A stretch of 64,000 bases of DNA from FEN-1297 sp963843605 (GCA_963843605.1 CAWJLA010000002.1:372001-436000), one strand, 5' to 3'. Positions 1 to 10,135 are shown, counted from the first letter of the stretch. Notes: generated from the letters alone by a model not told the origin. Translations and numbers: made by a program.

Positions 1-64
1 TTCGACACAATGGATTTTGTTATTTAGTATGTCTGCAAAAAAAATACGGCGTAATTTAGCGCAC

Positions 65-95
65 TTGACTTACTGAATTCATTAATCTAGATTTG
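65..95 (+). promoter_or_regulatory. Predicted promoter of the cysK leader
   Basis: TTGACT at 65-70 and TAGATT at 88-93 are separated by 17 bp, a good sigma70-type spacing. The same -10 region reads TAGATTTG (88-95), which also fits the Bacteroidetes TAnnTTTG element. A start near 100-104 would put the leader ORF at 130 within about 30 nt of the mRNA 5' end. This is a prediction from sequence only. Confidence 0.5.
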
Positions 96-129
96 GGTAA
101 AATTATTGAATAAGAATAGAAATCTAAAA

Positions 130-204
130 ATGAACCTCAAATACGAAACGGCAATTTGTTGTTGTAAAATTAAAATTTTTCTTCCTATGGAGGAAATTGC
201 CTGA
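130..204 (+). CDS. Putative 24-aa leader peptide with a Cys-Cys-Cys run (cysK attenuator)
   Basis: This short ORF of 24 codons ends in TGA at 202-204. Codons 10-12 (157-165) are three consecutive TGT cysteine codons, within the segment AICCCKIK. It lies between a predicted promoter and an intrinsic terminator, upstream of cysteine synthase. That is the architecture of ribosome-mediated amino-acid attenuation; polycysteine leaders upstream of sulfur genes are known in mycobacteria. A small hairpin (TTCCT 182-186 / AGGAA 191-195) sits in its 3' end. ATGGAGG (187-193) can pair with CCTTCAT (235-241), which overlaps the 5' arm of the terminator, so it is a plausible antiterminator strand. The Shine-Dalgarno match before the ATG is weak, so translation is inferred. 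Confidence 0.5.
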   Translation: MNLKYETAICCCKIKIFLPMEEIA

Positions 205-230
205 TCATAATCATATTTTAAAATTAGACA

Positions 231-259
231 AAGCCCTTCATTTTTGGAGGGCTTTTTTG
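231..259 (+). terminator. Intrinsic terminator between leader ORF and cysK (attenuator)
   Basis: AAGCCCT (231-237) pairs with AGGGCTT (248-254) across a T-rich loop and is followed by a T run to about 258. It lies 26 nt after the leader ORF stop and about 80 nt before cysK. No other plus-strand gene precedes it in the window, so an attenuator role is the simplest reading. It could alternatively terminate a gene outside the left edge. Confidence 0.65.
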
Positions 260-341
260 TTTTATAGTGAAAAGAATAATCGCACGGAAGAAGATTACGT
301 GAGTTTACAAAAATTCGTCAACATAAATAAAAGGAGAAGTC

Positions 342-1253
342 ATGAGATACAATAATATTCTTGAAAGCATAGGCAATACGCCTCACGTAAGATTAAACAA
401 ATTATTCGGAGGCGATCATGAAGTCTGGATAAAACTCGAGAAAGCAAATCCGGGGGGAAGTATAAAAGACAGAATCGGACTATCAATGATAGAAGATGCC
501 GAGAGAAGGGGAATTTTGAAAAAAGGAAGTGTAATAGTTGAGCCTACGTCCGGAAATACAGGCATTGGACTTGCTATGGTAGCTGCCGTAAAAGGTTACG
601 AAATATTACTTGTAATGCCTGAATCTATGTCAGTAGAAAGACGAAAATTAATGGCGGCCTACGGTGCAAAGTTTGAACTGACACCGCGAGAAGGCGGAAT
701 GAAAGCCGCAATAGAAAAAGCAAAGGAAATTGTAGCAGCAAAAGAAAACGCATGGATGCCTCAGCAGTTTGAGAATAAGGCAAACGTACAGGCTCACATT
801 GACCATACGGCTCAGGAAATTTTAGCAGACTTTCCCGGCGGCTTGGATTATGTAATAACCGGCGTCGGTACCGGCGGACACATTACCGGCGTTTCAAAAG
901 TTCTTAAAGAAAAATTCCCTAAGACTAAAGTGTATGCGGTTGAACCGACAGCTTCTGCGGTGATATCTGGAGACAAACCCGGACCTCATCCATTGCAGGG
1001 ACTCGGAGCCGGATTCATTCCCGGAATTTTAGATGTTGACCTTCTCGACGGCGCTATTAAAGTTGATAAGGAGGAAGCATTTAATTATGCACAGCGCGCC
1101 GCAAAAGAGGAGGGAATATTTGTGGGCATTTCTACCGGAGCGGCTTTGGCAGCCGTGGCCAAGAAGCTTAAAGACATACCCAAAGGTAAAAAGATACTAA
1201 CATTTAATTACGATACCGGCGAAAGGTATTTATCAATTGAAGGCTTGTATTAA
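342..1253 (+). CDS. cysK: Cysteine synthase (O-acetylserine sulfhydrylase)
   Basis: This is a PLP enzyme that condenses O-acetylserine with sulfide to give cysteine in the cytoplasm. At 303 aa it is full length for CysK. The PLP lysine is K42 in NPGGSIKDR, the substrate loop TSGNTG is at 69-74, and a glycine-rich phosphate-binding loop (GVGTGGH) lies near 175. A strong AAAGGAGAA Shine-Dalgarno sits a few bases before the ATG, fixing the start. It stands alone, preceded by a leader ORF with three Cys codons and a terminator, so expression probably responds to charged tRNA-Cys. A cystathionine beta-synthase-like activity cannot be excluded, but there are no CBS domains. Confidence 0.95.
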   Translation: MRYNNILESIGNTPHVRLNKLFGGDHEVWIKLEKANPGGSIKDRIGLSMIEDAERRGILKKGSVIVEPTSGNTGIGLAMVAAVKGYEILLVMPESMSVERRKLMAAYGAKFELTPREGGMKAAIEKAKEIVAAKENAWMPQQFENKANVQAHIDHTAQEILADFPGGLDYVITGVGTGGHITGVSKVLKEKFPKTKVYAVEPTASAVISGDKPGPHPLQGLGAGFIPGILDVDLLDGAIKVDKEEAFNYAQRAAKEEGIFVGISTGAALAAVAKKLKDIPKGKKILTFNYDTGERYLSIEGLY

Positions 1254-1341
1254 TACCTAAATATTAATTTCGAAATAACTAAGGCTGTCTTAAAAGCAAA
1301 AAGTATTTTCCGTACAGTTTAAATTTTTTATAAAAAATTTA

Positions 1342-1366
1342 GCCGCTTTTAAGCCGGCCTTTTTAA
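1342..1366 (+). terminator. Possible intrinsic terminator after cysK
   Basis: GCCG (1342-1345) pairs with CGGC (1355-1358), enclosing a CTT/AAG inner pair, and TTTTT follows. It is about 90 bp after the cysK stop. The rest of the 1254-1632 intergenic stretch is AT-rich with no ORF or recognisable motif. Confidence 0.4.
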
Positions 1367-1632
1367 ATTTTATTTGCTTCAAATGAATTTCCTGCTGCTT
1401 ACTCCGAAAAGTTATTATGGTGGTACTTCATTATAAAACCACAAATAAACGGACTTGAAATTATAAATCATTGCTGGTATTGTGAAATATAATACAGCAA
1501 ATGATTTATCTGTTTTTATATTTGATCATCAATTAGTAAAAGGATACTCAATAATAGACTTCAATAAATTAAAATTATTTTTATAATTAATCGGAATTAA
1601 AATTTATTATGGTTAAAAAGAAGGAGTGAAAA

Positions 1633-2277
1633 ATGGACATAGTTCTCATAGGAGCCACCGGTTTTGTAGGCTCAAATATTTTAACCGAAGCACTGAATCG
1701 AAAGCACAAAGTAACTGCGGTTGCAAGACACACCGAAAATATTTCGGTAACAAATAATAATTTAGATATCAAACAAGGTGATATACTTAAACAAAATCAG
1801 GCGCTAGAAATTATAAAAGGCCATCAAGCAATAATAAGCGCGTATAACCCTGGCTGGAAGAATCCGGATATCTACGATGATTATCTGAAAGGATATCAAT
1901 CCATTTTAGCCGCCGCAAGCAAGACGGGAGTAAAAAGGATAATAATAATAGGTGGAGCAGGAAGTCTTTTTGTAAAACCTGACTTGCAACTTGTAGATTC
2001 TCCGGATTTTCCAAAAGAATGGAAACAAGGAGCAATGGCTGCACGTGAATTGTATAATAAAATTCAGGGGGAGAAGGATCTTCAGTGGACTTTCATTTGT
2101 CCGGCAATTCAACTTATTCCGGGAGAGCGAACTGAAAAATTCAGATACGGGGAGAACAATGTTATTTTTGATAATAATAATGAAAGTAAAATTACTGTTC
2201 AGGATCTTGCTGTTGCGGTTGTGAATGAACTTGAAATTCCCAAGTATATTCGAAAGCGCTTTACCGTAGCTTATTAA
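1633..2277 (+). CDS. NAD(P)-binding protein, NmrA/YwnB-like atypical short-chain dehydrogenase
   Basis: This 214-aa cytoplasmic Rossmann-fold protein has the N-terminal dinucleotide motif GATGFVGSN (residues 7-15), typical of atypical SDRs (NmrA-like and YwnB/Rv2216-like NADH-flavin reductase relatives). A second motif IIIGGAGSL lies around 105. The Tyr-x-x-x-Lys catalytic pair of classical SDRs is not obvious, which fits the atypical class. It has an AAGGAGTG Shine-Dalgarno immediately upstream. It is monocistronic and is followed by a long inverted repeat that could terminate it. The substrate cannot be deduced. Confidence 0.8.
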   Translation: MDIVLIGATGFVGSNILTEALNRKHKVTAVARHTENISVTNNNLDIKQGDILKQNQALEIIKGHQAIISAYNPGWKNPDIYDDYLKGYQSILAAASKTGVKRIIIIGGAGSLFVKPDLQLVDSPDFPKEWKQGAMAARELYNKIQGEKDLQWTFICPAIQLIPGERTEKFRYGENNVIFDNNNESKITVQDLAVAVVNELEIPKYIRKRFTVAY

Positions 2278-2315
2278 TATCCGCACATAAATTTTAAGCG
2301 ATGCTACAGTTCATT

Positions 2316-2390
2316 GCCGCAAAGACGTTAAGAAATAATTAAACTTTTAACCTTTATTTGTTTCTTCCGGTCTTTGCGGTATTTTATTTT
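2316..2390 (+). terminator. Long imperfect inverted repeat, probable terminator
   Basis: The arms at 2316-2335 and 2361-2380 pair over about 20 nt with a few mismatches (CCGCAAAGAC against GTCTTTGCGG), and ATTTTATTTTT follows. It lies just downstream of the 1633-2277 gene. The CCGCAAAGAC motif resembles short intergenic repeats scattered in many Bacteroidota genomes, so it may be a repeat used as a terminator. Confidence 0.5.
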
Positions 2391-2538
2391 TAAACACATG
2401 ATTATTTACCGCTTTATTTTTGTCCCTTTCACATTATAATACATACAAAAACAATTATCACAAGGTTCATTTTTATTTCATACTAGTTGTTACTACACTC
2501 AAAAATAATAAATAAGTTGGTCTATTTTTATAGTTGTA

Positions 2539-2883
2539 ATGATGCTAACTATGATCGCAACATTCTGGCACGAAGGGATAAAATCACCGTGGTCACCTGA
2601 TTTCAATGCTAAGCCGCTTTCGGCGCAAGTAATCGGGAATGTAGGAATCGATCTAATTGCCGGGGCAAGTTTGTTTTATAAGTAAGGATGTATCTACTGC
2701 CATTCCATTTCAGGAGACGGAGGGCATCGCGGTCCTGATTTAACTAAGGTAGCCGGCAGATTAAACGAACAGGAAATGACGATCAGAATTGTAAACGGCG
2801 CGAGTAATATGCCCGCTTTCGGCGCGTCTCTATCAAAAAAAGAATTACAGCAAATTCTTGCTTTCCTAAACACAAGGAAATAA
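2539..2883 (+). pseudogene. Broken cytochrome b/c-type gene (c-type heme domain interrupted by TAA)
   Basis: In one reading frame the region encodes a short hydrophobic start, then FWHEGIKSPWSPDFNA, then a c-type cytochrome with CIYCH (2689-2703) and MPAF as the probable distal Met ligand, ending at 2881-2883. A TAA at 2683-2685 (codon 49), in FYK-stop-GCIYCH, interrupts the frame just before the heme motif. The N-terminal half resembles the C-terminal tail of cytochrome b subunits fused to cytochrome c in menaquinol-cytochrome c reductases. The frame is open upstream only to about 2512, so this is a truncated and nonsense-mutated remnant. There is no electron-transport gene beside it. Confidence 0.7.
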
Positions 2884-3006
2884 AATTATAGTCTCAATGT
2901 TTCTTAGTGTGCTAAGAGCCTAAGTGGTAAATGCGATTAAAGTCTAAATACAATCATAAATTGCCATCGGTAGAAACACAATCTTCAAGAAATATTAATA
3001 ACTCTT

Positions 3007-4323
3007 TTAAATATTAACACTAACTCTAATGCCCGCCGCGAAGGCATTTTTAATTTGCGGATCGGTATCGGGATTTATAACATATTGAAAATCAGGCTGC
3101 AGACTTAGCCATGGAGCGGCATTAAATAAATAAGTTAATTCAATATTCCATTCTGAATTTACTATTTGCTGATCGCCGCTTTGCATAATTGAGATATACT
3201 GCTTGCCGTTATTCGCGCCGGCAATTGCGAGGCCTATCTGATCGTCATCTCTTCCCGGAAATAATCCGGTATAAACAATACCTCCACCCGTATAAGAAAC
3301 AAACCTGTTAATCTTTGCATTGCTGAAACCGATCTTTGAAAAAACCGTAAGACCCTTTTCATTCATGCCTCCGCCGCCTAACAACTTATATTCACCAATG
3401 AAATAAAATCCCATATTTCCCGCAACAAGTTGATTATCAGAATAGACTGTTCCCACTTTGGGGAATTTTGCGGAGTAAACCCAAAAACCCGCTGATAATT
3501 TTCCGCTGTAATCTTTATCTTCCAACCTGCCGAGTCTGTTTTGAGATATTCTTTCAGTTTCGGAATCATTTTCGTGATTAGTATTTAAATAAAACTGAAT
3601 CTCTGTAGCCGATAATATTCCGTCATGCTGAGGGAATATAATTTTAGTACCGTAAGGATTATTAGGATCACCAGCAACTCCGTTAAACACCGCGGTTTGC
3701 AAATACAATGTTCTGTTTATTTCCAATTTAAGGCGCAGTGCCAAAGAAGTTGTCGGAAAAATAGACGGCCCGTTCATGCCGCTTTGAGAAAACGCAATTC
3801 CAATACCATGCGAAGAGTTAAGGAAAAGCCCGGATGATTGCAAAACCTGAAATTCCGAATTTAAATTATACAATCCCGCCAGCAGAGAAAAATGCTGATC
3901 AAACATATTCTGTTGAATCCAGAATTCATATAATTTCCAGGTGCTAAAGGCGGCAATATTGTCGGCAGTCTGCGAGTCACCTATAAAATCACTCGGGTTC
4001 TTGCCGTTATTCCCCAAACCGTAGATAAAAATCGTACCGTTTTCCCAATCGAAAAGTTTTTCCGTGTTTAGCGCCAAAGTCAAATCTATATTATCCAAAT
4101 AAACTGTTTGTTTTTCAATACCGCCGATCAGGTCGGAGTATACATCACCGGTATAAACAGCGGAAAGATCCAAACCCTTGTCGTATAATCCGGCCCGTTC
4201 TCCTCCCCATTCACCCAGTAAATGATCTCTTTGCCAAATACTCTGACCATGTAAAAAATAATTACCGGCACATATCATGATAATAGTTGAAAGCAAGAAA
4301 GTTCTAATTAATCTATAGTTCAT
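3007..4323 (-). CDS. Carbohydrate-selective porin, OprB family
   Basis: This 438-aa outer-membrane beta-barrel protein has an N-terminal signal peptide (hydrophobic core about residues 7-22, ending HGQ). The mature protein begins with the OprB-type WQRDHLLGEWGGERAGL segment, followed by alternating aromatic strands. It ends in an aromatic-poor strand (AAGIRVSVNI) suited to the barrel terminus. OprB family porins pass sugars across the outer membrane. No S-layer homology domain is present. It is a single gene, divergent from the M13 peptidase at 4554, with an AT-rich 230-bp region between them that should hold both promoters. Confidence 0.85.
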   Translation of the reverse strand: MNYRLIRTFLLSTIIMICAGNYFLHGQSIWQRDHLLGEWGGERAGLYDKGLDLSAVYTGDVYSDLIGGIEKQTVYLDNIDLTLALNTEKLFDWENGTIFIYGLGNNGKNPSDFIGDSQTADNIAAFSTWKLYEFWIQQNMFDQHFSLLAGLYNLNSEFQVLQSSGLFLNSSHGIGIAFSQSGMNGPSIFPTTSLALRLKLEINRTLYLQTAVFNGVAGDPNNPYGTKIIFPQHDGILSATEIQFYLNTNHENDSETERISQNRLGRLEDKDYSGKLSAGFWVYSAKFPKVGTVYSDNQLVAGNMGFYFIGEYKLLGGGGMNEKGLTVFSKIGFSNAKINRFVSYTGGGIVYTGLFPGRDDDQIGLAIAGANNGKQYISIMQSGDQQIVNSEWNIELTYLFNAAPWLSLQPDFQYVINPDTDPQIKNAFAAGIRVSVNI

Positions 4324-4553
4324 TTATACCCGTGTCTATTTTAAATATTGCAAAATAAAAAAATTAAATTAAATGTGACGATGAATTTATAAGTTGAGAG
4401 TAATTCAATCAATACTCGCATTTCAGCATTTTTCACTACTGCTTTTTAAGTATTTCTAGAACTTTGAAGGTTGAATACCAAGTATGTATTTTTCAAAATT
4501 ATTTTTATTAATTTTACTCAAATAATATTATAAAACAAACTAACATATTTTAT

Positions 4554-6593
4554 ATGAAATTCTCAAAATTGTATTTCTTAAATATTTTCACCTTGTTCTT
4601 ATTTTTAAGCACGGGCTTTGCTCAAGTTAAGAATCAAGGTGATTTTTTGACAAGAGCTGTAGATAAAAAAATAAAACCCGGAACAGATTTTTTTAAGTAT
4701 GCTACCGGTACTTGGATGAAAGAAAACCCGATTCCTCCGGCTGAACGCGCGTGGGGAATTGGGAACCTGGTTCAGGAAGAAACCTATCAAAGATTAAAAG
4801 GGATACTGGAAAATGCCGAAAATACAAAATCACCGCAAGGGAGCAACGAGCAAAAAATCGGCGATTTTTATTTTACCGGAATGGATTCTTCCGGAATAGA
4901 AAAAATTGGAATAAAGCCTATCGAGCCCGAATTGAAAATGATCGATTCGATAAAAGATAAAACTGATTTATGGAACACAGTAGCATATCTTCAAAGAGAA
5001 GGCGTAGGGGTAATGTTCGATATGTATGTGGATCAGGATCAAAAGAACAGTAACGAGTATGCGCTTTATTTGTGGCAGGGCGGACTAGGATTACCTAACC
5101 GCGATTACTACTTCAGAAAAGATTCGAGAACCGAACGTATCAGGATAGATTATAAAAAACATCTGACCAGAACATTTGAACTTCTGGGAGAAAAGAATCC
5201 AATAGCCGAACAAAATGAAAATTCCGTATTCCTGATTGAAAATTTTCTCGCCGATTCATCCAGGAAATTGGAAGATTTGCGCGATCCGTACAAAAATTAT
5301 AATAAAGTTAGTGTAACTGAACTTAGTAAAACCGATTCTTCTGTTGATTGGAACAGGTTTCTGGATAAAGCCGGCGCCGGAGCAATTAAAAATATTATAG
5401 TCGGTCAACCGGAATTTTTCGGACAATTGAACACCGCAATCGATAAATTCGCTCTACCGCAGTGGAAAGCATATCTCAAATGGCATCTTATAAATTCATT
5501 AGCCGACAGGCTAAGCGGCAAATTTGCCGATGAGGATTTCCATTTTAAAGGAACGGTAATGAGCGGAGTGAAAGAGCAGCGCCCCAGATGGAAAAGAGTT
5601 CAAGATGCTGTAGAAAGAGCAATCGGTGAATTATTAGGTCAGGTTTATGTAAAAAAATATTATTCGCCAAAAACAAAAATAAGATACGATAATTTAGTAA
5701 ATAATATGATCGCAGCATTCGCGGAAAGAATTCAGAAACTGGACTGGATGAGCGATTCGACAAAAGCCAGAGCGCTCTACAAACTAAGCAGACTGCATAA
5801 AAAAGTAGGTTACCCGGATAAGTGGAAGGATTTCTCTAAACTTGAAATTACCAGAGATTCTTACGCCCGAAATACCATAAACTCACGAGTATTCTGGTTC
5901 GATCGACAAATAAATAAATTAGGGAAACCCGTCGATAGGTCGGAATGGGATATGAATCCTCAAACATATAATGCATATTACAATCCAACCAACAATGAAA
6001 TAGTATTACCCGCAGCTATTTTTATTATTCCGGGTGTTCCGGATTCACTAGTTGATGATGCGGTAGTATATTCATACGCCGGAGCATCAACAATCGGACA
6101 CGAAATGACTCACGGCTTTGATGATCAGGGAAGATTATATGATGCAGACGGAAATCTTCACAACTGGTGGGGTAATGATGATATAAAAAAATTCGATCGA
6201 AAGGCAAAACTTCTGATAAAACAATTCAGTAATTATGTTGTGTTAGACAGTATGCACATTAACGGGAAGGCTACATTGGGAGAAAATATTGCTGATCTGG
6301 GCGGACTTGTAATCGGTTATGACGCGTTCAAAAAAACCGACGAGTACAAGGAAGGAAAGGAAATTAACGGGCTAACCCCTTCTCAAAGATTCTGGCTGGG
6401 CTATGCTTATTCGTGGCTTGGGCACAGGCGTTCGCAGGCATTGGCGCAGCAGGTAATGACCGATGTACATTCTCCGAACTTCCTTAGGGTAAACGGACCG
6501 TTGAGTGATATACCCGCTTTTTATAAGGCATTTAACATTAAAAAAGGCCAGCCTATGTGGAGGCCCGAAAGTCAAAGAGTAAAAATTTGGTAA
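4554..6593 (+). CDS. M13-family zinc metallopeptidase (neprilysin/PepO-like)
   Basis: This 679-aa secreted endopeptidase has a signal peptide at residues 1-24 ending in GFAQ. The M13 zinc site is complete: HEMTH at 516-520 (HExxH), the third ligand in ENIAD at 577-581 (ExxxD), and NAYYNP upstream as the substrate-binding NAYY motif. The long N-terminal helical domain (about 40-400) matches peptidase_M13_N, and the length is typical. Bacterial PepO-like enzymes degrade peptides in the periplasm or outside the cell. It is transcribed alone. The C-terminus lacks the terminal Cys-x-x-x-W seen in mammalian members and ends in W. Confidence 0.93.
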   Translation: MKFSKLYFLNIFTLFLFLSTGFAQVKNQGDFLTRAVDKKIKPGTDFFKYATGTWMKENPIPPAERAWGIGNLVQEETYQRLKGILENAENTKSPQGSNEQKIGDFYFTGMDSSGIEKIGIKPIEPELKMIDSIKDKTDLWNTVAYLQREGVGVMFDMYVDQDQKNSNEYALYLWQGGLGLPNRDYYFRKDSRTERIRIDYKKHLTRTFELLGEKNPIAEQNENSVFLIENFLADSSRKLEDLRDPYKNYNKVSVTELSKTDSSVDWNRFLDKAGAGAIKNIIVGQPEFFGQLNTAIDKFALPQWKAYLKWHLINSLADRLSGKFADEDFHFKGTVMSGVKEQRPRWKRVQDAVERAIGELLGQVYVKKYYSPKTKIRYDNLVNNMIAAFAERIQKLDWMSDSTKARALYKLSRLHKKVGYPDKWKDFSKLEITRDSYARNTINSRVFWFDRQINKLGKPVDRSEWDMNPQTYNAYYNPTNNEIVLPAAIFIIPGVPDSLVDDAVVYSYAGASTIGHEMTHGFDDQGRLYDADGNLHNWWGNDDIKKFDRKAKLLIKQFSNYVVLDSMHINGKATLGENIADLGGLVIGYDAFKKTDEYKEGKEINGLTPSQRFWLGYAYSWLGHRRSQALAQQVMTDVHSPNFLRVNGPLSDIPAFYKAFNIKKGQPMWRPESQRVKIW

Positions 6594-7007
6594 GCAATAT
6601 TTAGAAGTTGATTTCAAGAATTTCACTAATTGCGCCAGCTTTAAATTCTGTTCAAGCAATTAGTGGAATTCAATTTTTAATATTTTTTTAATTTGTATAT
6701 ATCTTTAAACCAATACAAACCGCGCGACTATAATTCTAAGATCTTTAGAAATTCCAATGAATTATTTTTCAAGGCTTCCCATCAGATAATTAATTCGGAT
6801 ATAAAATGCCCGAATTATATATTAAATTAATTATCTTTTTAACAAGGGATTTTTCTATTCACTAATCTTAATTCGAAAAATCCATATAAAGATTCGATCG
6901 TAATTCTAATTAATGATCTTAGGCATCTTAGCGATATTTAGGAATTATTCCCGCATATAATATTTTTTATCAGCCACGAAGTATCAAAGATACTATGATT
7001 CAGACTA
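6594..7007. other. AT-rich intergenic region, no feature recognised
   Basis: This is a spacer of about 410 bp between convergent genes. I see no ORF with protein-like character, no strong hairpin with a T run and no repeat in it. Confidence 0.6.
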
Positions 7008-10000
7008 TTAGTTTCTCGTCTTATCTTTTTTTATCAGTGCTTCTAATTTGAGTGTTCTCTCTATTAAATTATCCAGCACTTTTTTATAGTATGAATACAC
7101 ATCATCTTGTCCCTGTGTAGGCGCCGCGTCCGCTTTCTGAACCGCATTAAGCAATTCAGAAAAAGCACCGGCAACAGATGACAGGTTTATACTTCCCTTT
7201 TCAGAAATTATATTTAAAAGAATCAACAAAGTCTTCCGGAAGATTTTCATTTTGATTTTTCAGAAGTGAATTTAATTGATGATTCGCCTCAACAGCGGTT
7301 TTTAACTGGACATCTATATTTCTTGAGAGTTTCAACTGTTTTTTCAAATCATTAATCGTAACATGCACTCTCGGATCCATTTTTATTGTCAGCGGCTCGG
7401 AGTATTCCATACCGTCAGCCGAAAGCGTTACTTTATAAGTACCCGGAAGCACCAGTGATCCTTCAGGTTTAAGCGGAGTGTCATCATCCCAGACTGCTGC
7501 AATCGAATAATGATATTGCAGAGCCGGCGGCCTTTCATATCGGAGATCCCATATAAAGCGATGCATTCCTTCATCATCGGAAAGATGCCGGCCTTCGCCA
7601 AGCCACTCTTTCTGAAAATAACGTTGAGCCGGAAGTTTCTTCTCTTCTTCCTCACTTTTAAATACCGTTACCGTATCTCCGTTTGAATCACGAATAATAA
7701 GTTTAACCGGACCGCTATTGCTGCCCAGCCAGTAATCAATTATAGCACCGTTAGGAGGATTTTGACCGAGAGGAGTTGACGGAGGCCAGGGCGTATCCTG
7801 ATTTTCATTTCCGCGGAGACGATATGCAACCGAGGGTTTAAACAAGTGTGCATTTTCGTTTGCAAGATTGTCGTTAATTTCTCTAAGCGGCTCTAGGTCA
7901 TCCAGAATCCAGATGCCTCGACCCTGTGTACCTGCTATCAGGTCGTTATCATGCACAAGAAGATCCCTTACGCAAGTAGTTGGAAAATTCATTGTTAACG
8001 GCTGCCAATTTTCTCCGTCGTTAAACGAAACATAAACCGTCCTATTTGTTGAAGCGAAGAGAAGTCCTTTTTTAACTGAATCCGTTCTAACGGAATTTAC
8101 ATATTCATTATCCGGAAGTCCGTTTATAATTTTTGTCCAAGATTTTCCTGAGTCGGTTGTCTTATATATCAGTGGATTGAATTTCCCAAGCCGGTGCGTA
8201 TTAACGGCAGCATAAGCGGCACTAACCGAAAACGGCGACGGATCTATTGCATCAACCCTACCCCAAAGTGGCAGACCTTGAGGTGTTACATTCTGCCAAT
8301 GTTTTCCTCCGTCTTTAGTCAACTGGATAATTCCGTCGTCCGTTCCAATCCAGATAATATTTTTATTTAAAGGTGAAGGGGAGATTGTATAAATTACTCC
8401 GTAACCGGCTTTTTTTGCCCTGATTTAAATCAGGTATACTGTAGTCCGGAGATCCTTCCACCTTACCGGTCAGATCCGGGCCGATAATTTTCCAATGATC
8501 ACCGTTATCCGATGACCTGAATAAATACTGCGAAGCAAAATACAGTGGATAAGGCTTGATGTGTGAAAACACCAGCGGCGTTATCCAGGTATATCTGTAC
8601 TTTACCTTTGAAGGATTTTCTCCGTAGCTAGAAATAGGCCACGGTGAAACATTTGCAACTTGACGGGTTATATCATCAAACCTAGTGACGGGCCCTCCGA
8701 GTCCGCTTCCGAAAACCATATCAGGATCACCCGGTTTAGGTATATCAAAATCCCGTTCTTCGCCGCCTACCGGATGCCAGTCTCTGTCTTCAATAACACC
8801 GTAAGGACCTTGACTGAGTATACCTACAGTGCCGTTGTCCTGCTGCCCGCTGTAAACTTTATACGGAAATTGATTGTCTGCAGCAAGGTGATAAAATTGT
8901 CCGGTAGGCTGATTATACCAGCTTGACCACGACTTACCGCCGTTAACGGTAACCACACATCCCTGATCCGATGCCGTAATCATATGTGTAGTATCATCAG
9001 GATTTATCCAAAGGAAATGATAATCGTCTCCCCCCGGTGCTCCTTTGAAAAATACAAAATGCTTTCCGCCGTCCTCTGATTTCTTTATCGATCTTCCCAT
9101 GACATAAACAATATTATGATTAAGAGGATCTACGGTAATTCTGCTGAAATAAGAATTTGCCAGTCCCGCATCGTTGTTAACATACAGCCAGTTTTTACCT
9201 CCGTCATCCGAACGATACAAACCGCTGTTTGAATCGGCATCTACCGATGCATAAATAATTTTCCCGCTGCTTCCGCGTGCTGCTGCTAAACCGATTCTTC
9301 CCAGATAGCCTTTAGGCAAACCGTTTCCGACAACCTTGGCCCAGTGTTCACCTCCGTCGTCGCTCCTATAAATTCCCGAACCGGGTCCTCTTTGAGGTAA
9401 ATAATAATCAAGCCACGGGTGTATTCTCATCTGCCACATTGCTGCATAAATTACCGAGGGATTTTCCGGATCGCATGCAAGATCGACCGCACCGGTGTTA
9501 TCATTAAGGTATAGAACTTTTTCCCAGGATTTGCCGCCGTCGTTAGTGAGAAATACTCCGCGCTGAGAGTTAGCATCGAAAACATGCCCGAGTGCTGCAA
9601 CTACTACATGGTCCGGATTTTTAGGATCGATGATTATTCTGCCGATATGCCGTGTATTCTTCAAACCTATATTAGTCCAGGTTTTCCCAGCATCGCTTGA
9701 GCGGTAAACTCCGTCGCCGGCAAGTATATCGTACCTTAAAGCAACCTGTCCCGTACCTACATAAATTATATTCGAGTTGGAATGAGCAATAGCCAATGCA
9801 CCTACCGACGAAGCGCCTTTCTGCTGCATTAATGGAGACCATGTTCTGCCGGCATCCGAAGTTTTCCACACACCGCCTCCCGCACCTCCGAAATAATAAG
9901 TGTCGGGCTTTCCGGGAATGCCTTCGGCCATTGTTGCCCATCCGCCTCGGTACGGACCTATAAGTCGCCACCGCATACCTGAATATAATTTTTCGGAGAT

Positions 10001-10135
10001 TTTCTGAGCATTACTATTACCTGTTCCGAGTAACAGCGTAAAAATTAAAAATATCGAAAATAAATATTTCGGTTTTATTCTGTTTGCAGATTTTAATTTT
10101 ATCCGTATCACTTTGAAGCAGGGGCTGATTAACAT
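7008..10135 (-). pseudogene. BNR/sortilin-type beta-propeller protein, split by two frameshifts
   Basis: This was one gene of about 1,040 codons, now in three frames. The 5' part (10135-8363) has a signal peptide and many BNR/Asp-box repeats (SDAGRTW, SDDGGEHW, NDGGKSW). At 8411-8417 an A7 run (minus strand) shifts the frame. With six A's the protein would continue GKKAGYGVIYTISPSP into the second part, whose ORF (8322-7201) starts MTKDGGKHW. A second one-base shift near 7205-7225 moves into a third frame that ends KDKTRN at 7008. The protein resembles the VPS10/sortilin-like WD40/YVTN-BNR glycosyl-hydrolase-like proteins common in Bacteroidota. Either it is inactivated or the A7 run is read by slippage or miscalled. 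Confidence 0.8.

Noticed and set aside
2683..2685. Stop-codon recoding (TAA, TAG at 49748, TGA at 63221) as an alternative genetic code or selenocysteine
   Set aside because: All large intact genes use the three stops normally, the three broken frames use three different stops, and no SECIS-like hairpin is evident; point mutations are simpler.
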